5,867 nt of DNA from assembly GCA_031284675.1 (NCBI GenBank), contig JAITXQ010000034.1:1-5867 (forward strand). The letters run 5' to 3'. Numbering within the stretch: the stretch's first letter is position 1; each line of letters begins with the position of its first letter. Both the position numbers and the translations under genes were made by a program. Under the pieces are notes generated by a model. The model was not told the origin of the DNA. It did not search any database and worked only from the letters and a program-made list of their open reading frames with translations. Source of the stretch: Rickettsiales bacterium (GTDB taxonomy: Bacteria; Pseudomonadota; Alphaproteobacteria; Rickettsiales; Anaplasmataceae). Shown here in pieces: positions 5,864 to 5,867 of this stretch.

Positions 5864-5867
5864 GCTG

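Larger units (their letters stand above)
5612..5867. other. Region after parB without a conventional gene
   Basis: These 256 bases to the window edge contain no conventional gene. No hairpin followed by a T-run stands just after the parB stop, so no terminator is seen. The first part (about 5635-5700) is less AT-rich than its surroundings, with segments such as TTGGCGTCACCCAA and CTTCGCCAGCC. It contains short complementary pieces (TTGG 5640-5643 with CCAA 5650-5653; GTTGGCG with CGCCAGC through one G-T pair), but I cannot assign an RNA family. Then come a promoter-like pair, a palindrome, a Shine-Dalgarno with a tiny ORF and a small stem-loop, listed separately. Confidence 0.6.

Overview
The window is AT-rich DNA from what looks like an obligate intracellular alphaproteobacterium of the Anaplasmataceae, most like Wolbachia. 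The case rests on low GC, codons ending in A or T, short spacers, an alphaproteobacterial-type HemF, a CckA-type hybrid kinase and a chromosomal ParA/ParB pair. The genus is inferred from familiarity with these families, not from a search.

Layout. At the left edge (1-294, minus strand) lies the first 98 codons of a protein I do not recognise, running off the window. Upstream of it on the same strand is hemF (381-1205), oxygen-dependent coproporphyrinogen III oxidase. A 150-bp AT-rich divergent region (1206-1355) follows, with two perfect TATAAT hexamers, a 10-bp palindrome, a 9-bp inverted repeat and a near match to a CtrA box. On the plus strand come a CckA-like hybrid histidine kinase (1356-3869), parA/soj (3918-4760) and parB (4757-5611). 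Gaps of 48 bp and a 4-bp overlap suggest one transcription unit. The last 256 bp (5612-5867) hold no conventional gene. They do contain a strong promoter-like pair, a 12-bp perfect palindrome, a good Shine-Dalgarno and a 30-codon ORF, ending at the window edge.

How the genes work together. CckA is known in alphaproteobacteria as the kinase that feeds phosphate through ChpT to CtrA, which gates replication and division. ParA and ParB move newly copied origins apart. Placing the master cell-cycle kinase directly ahead of the segregation pair could couple their expression, and this is the most interesting arrangement here. HemF belongs to haem synthesis and has no clear link to the other three beyond sharing the divergent control region. 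I see no transposase, CRISPR array, tRNA, rRNA or parS site, and no wholly new system; the least explained parts are the left-edge protein and the segment after parB.
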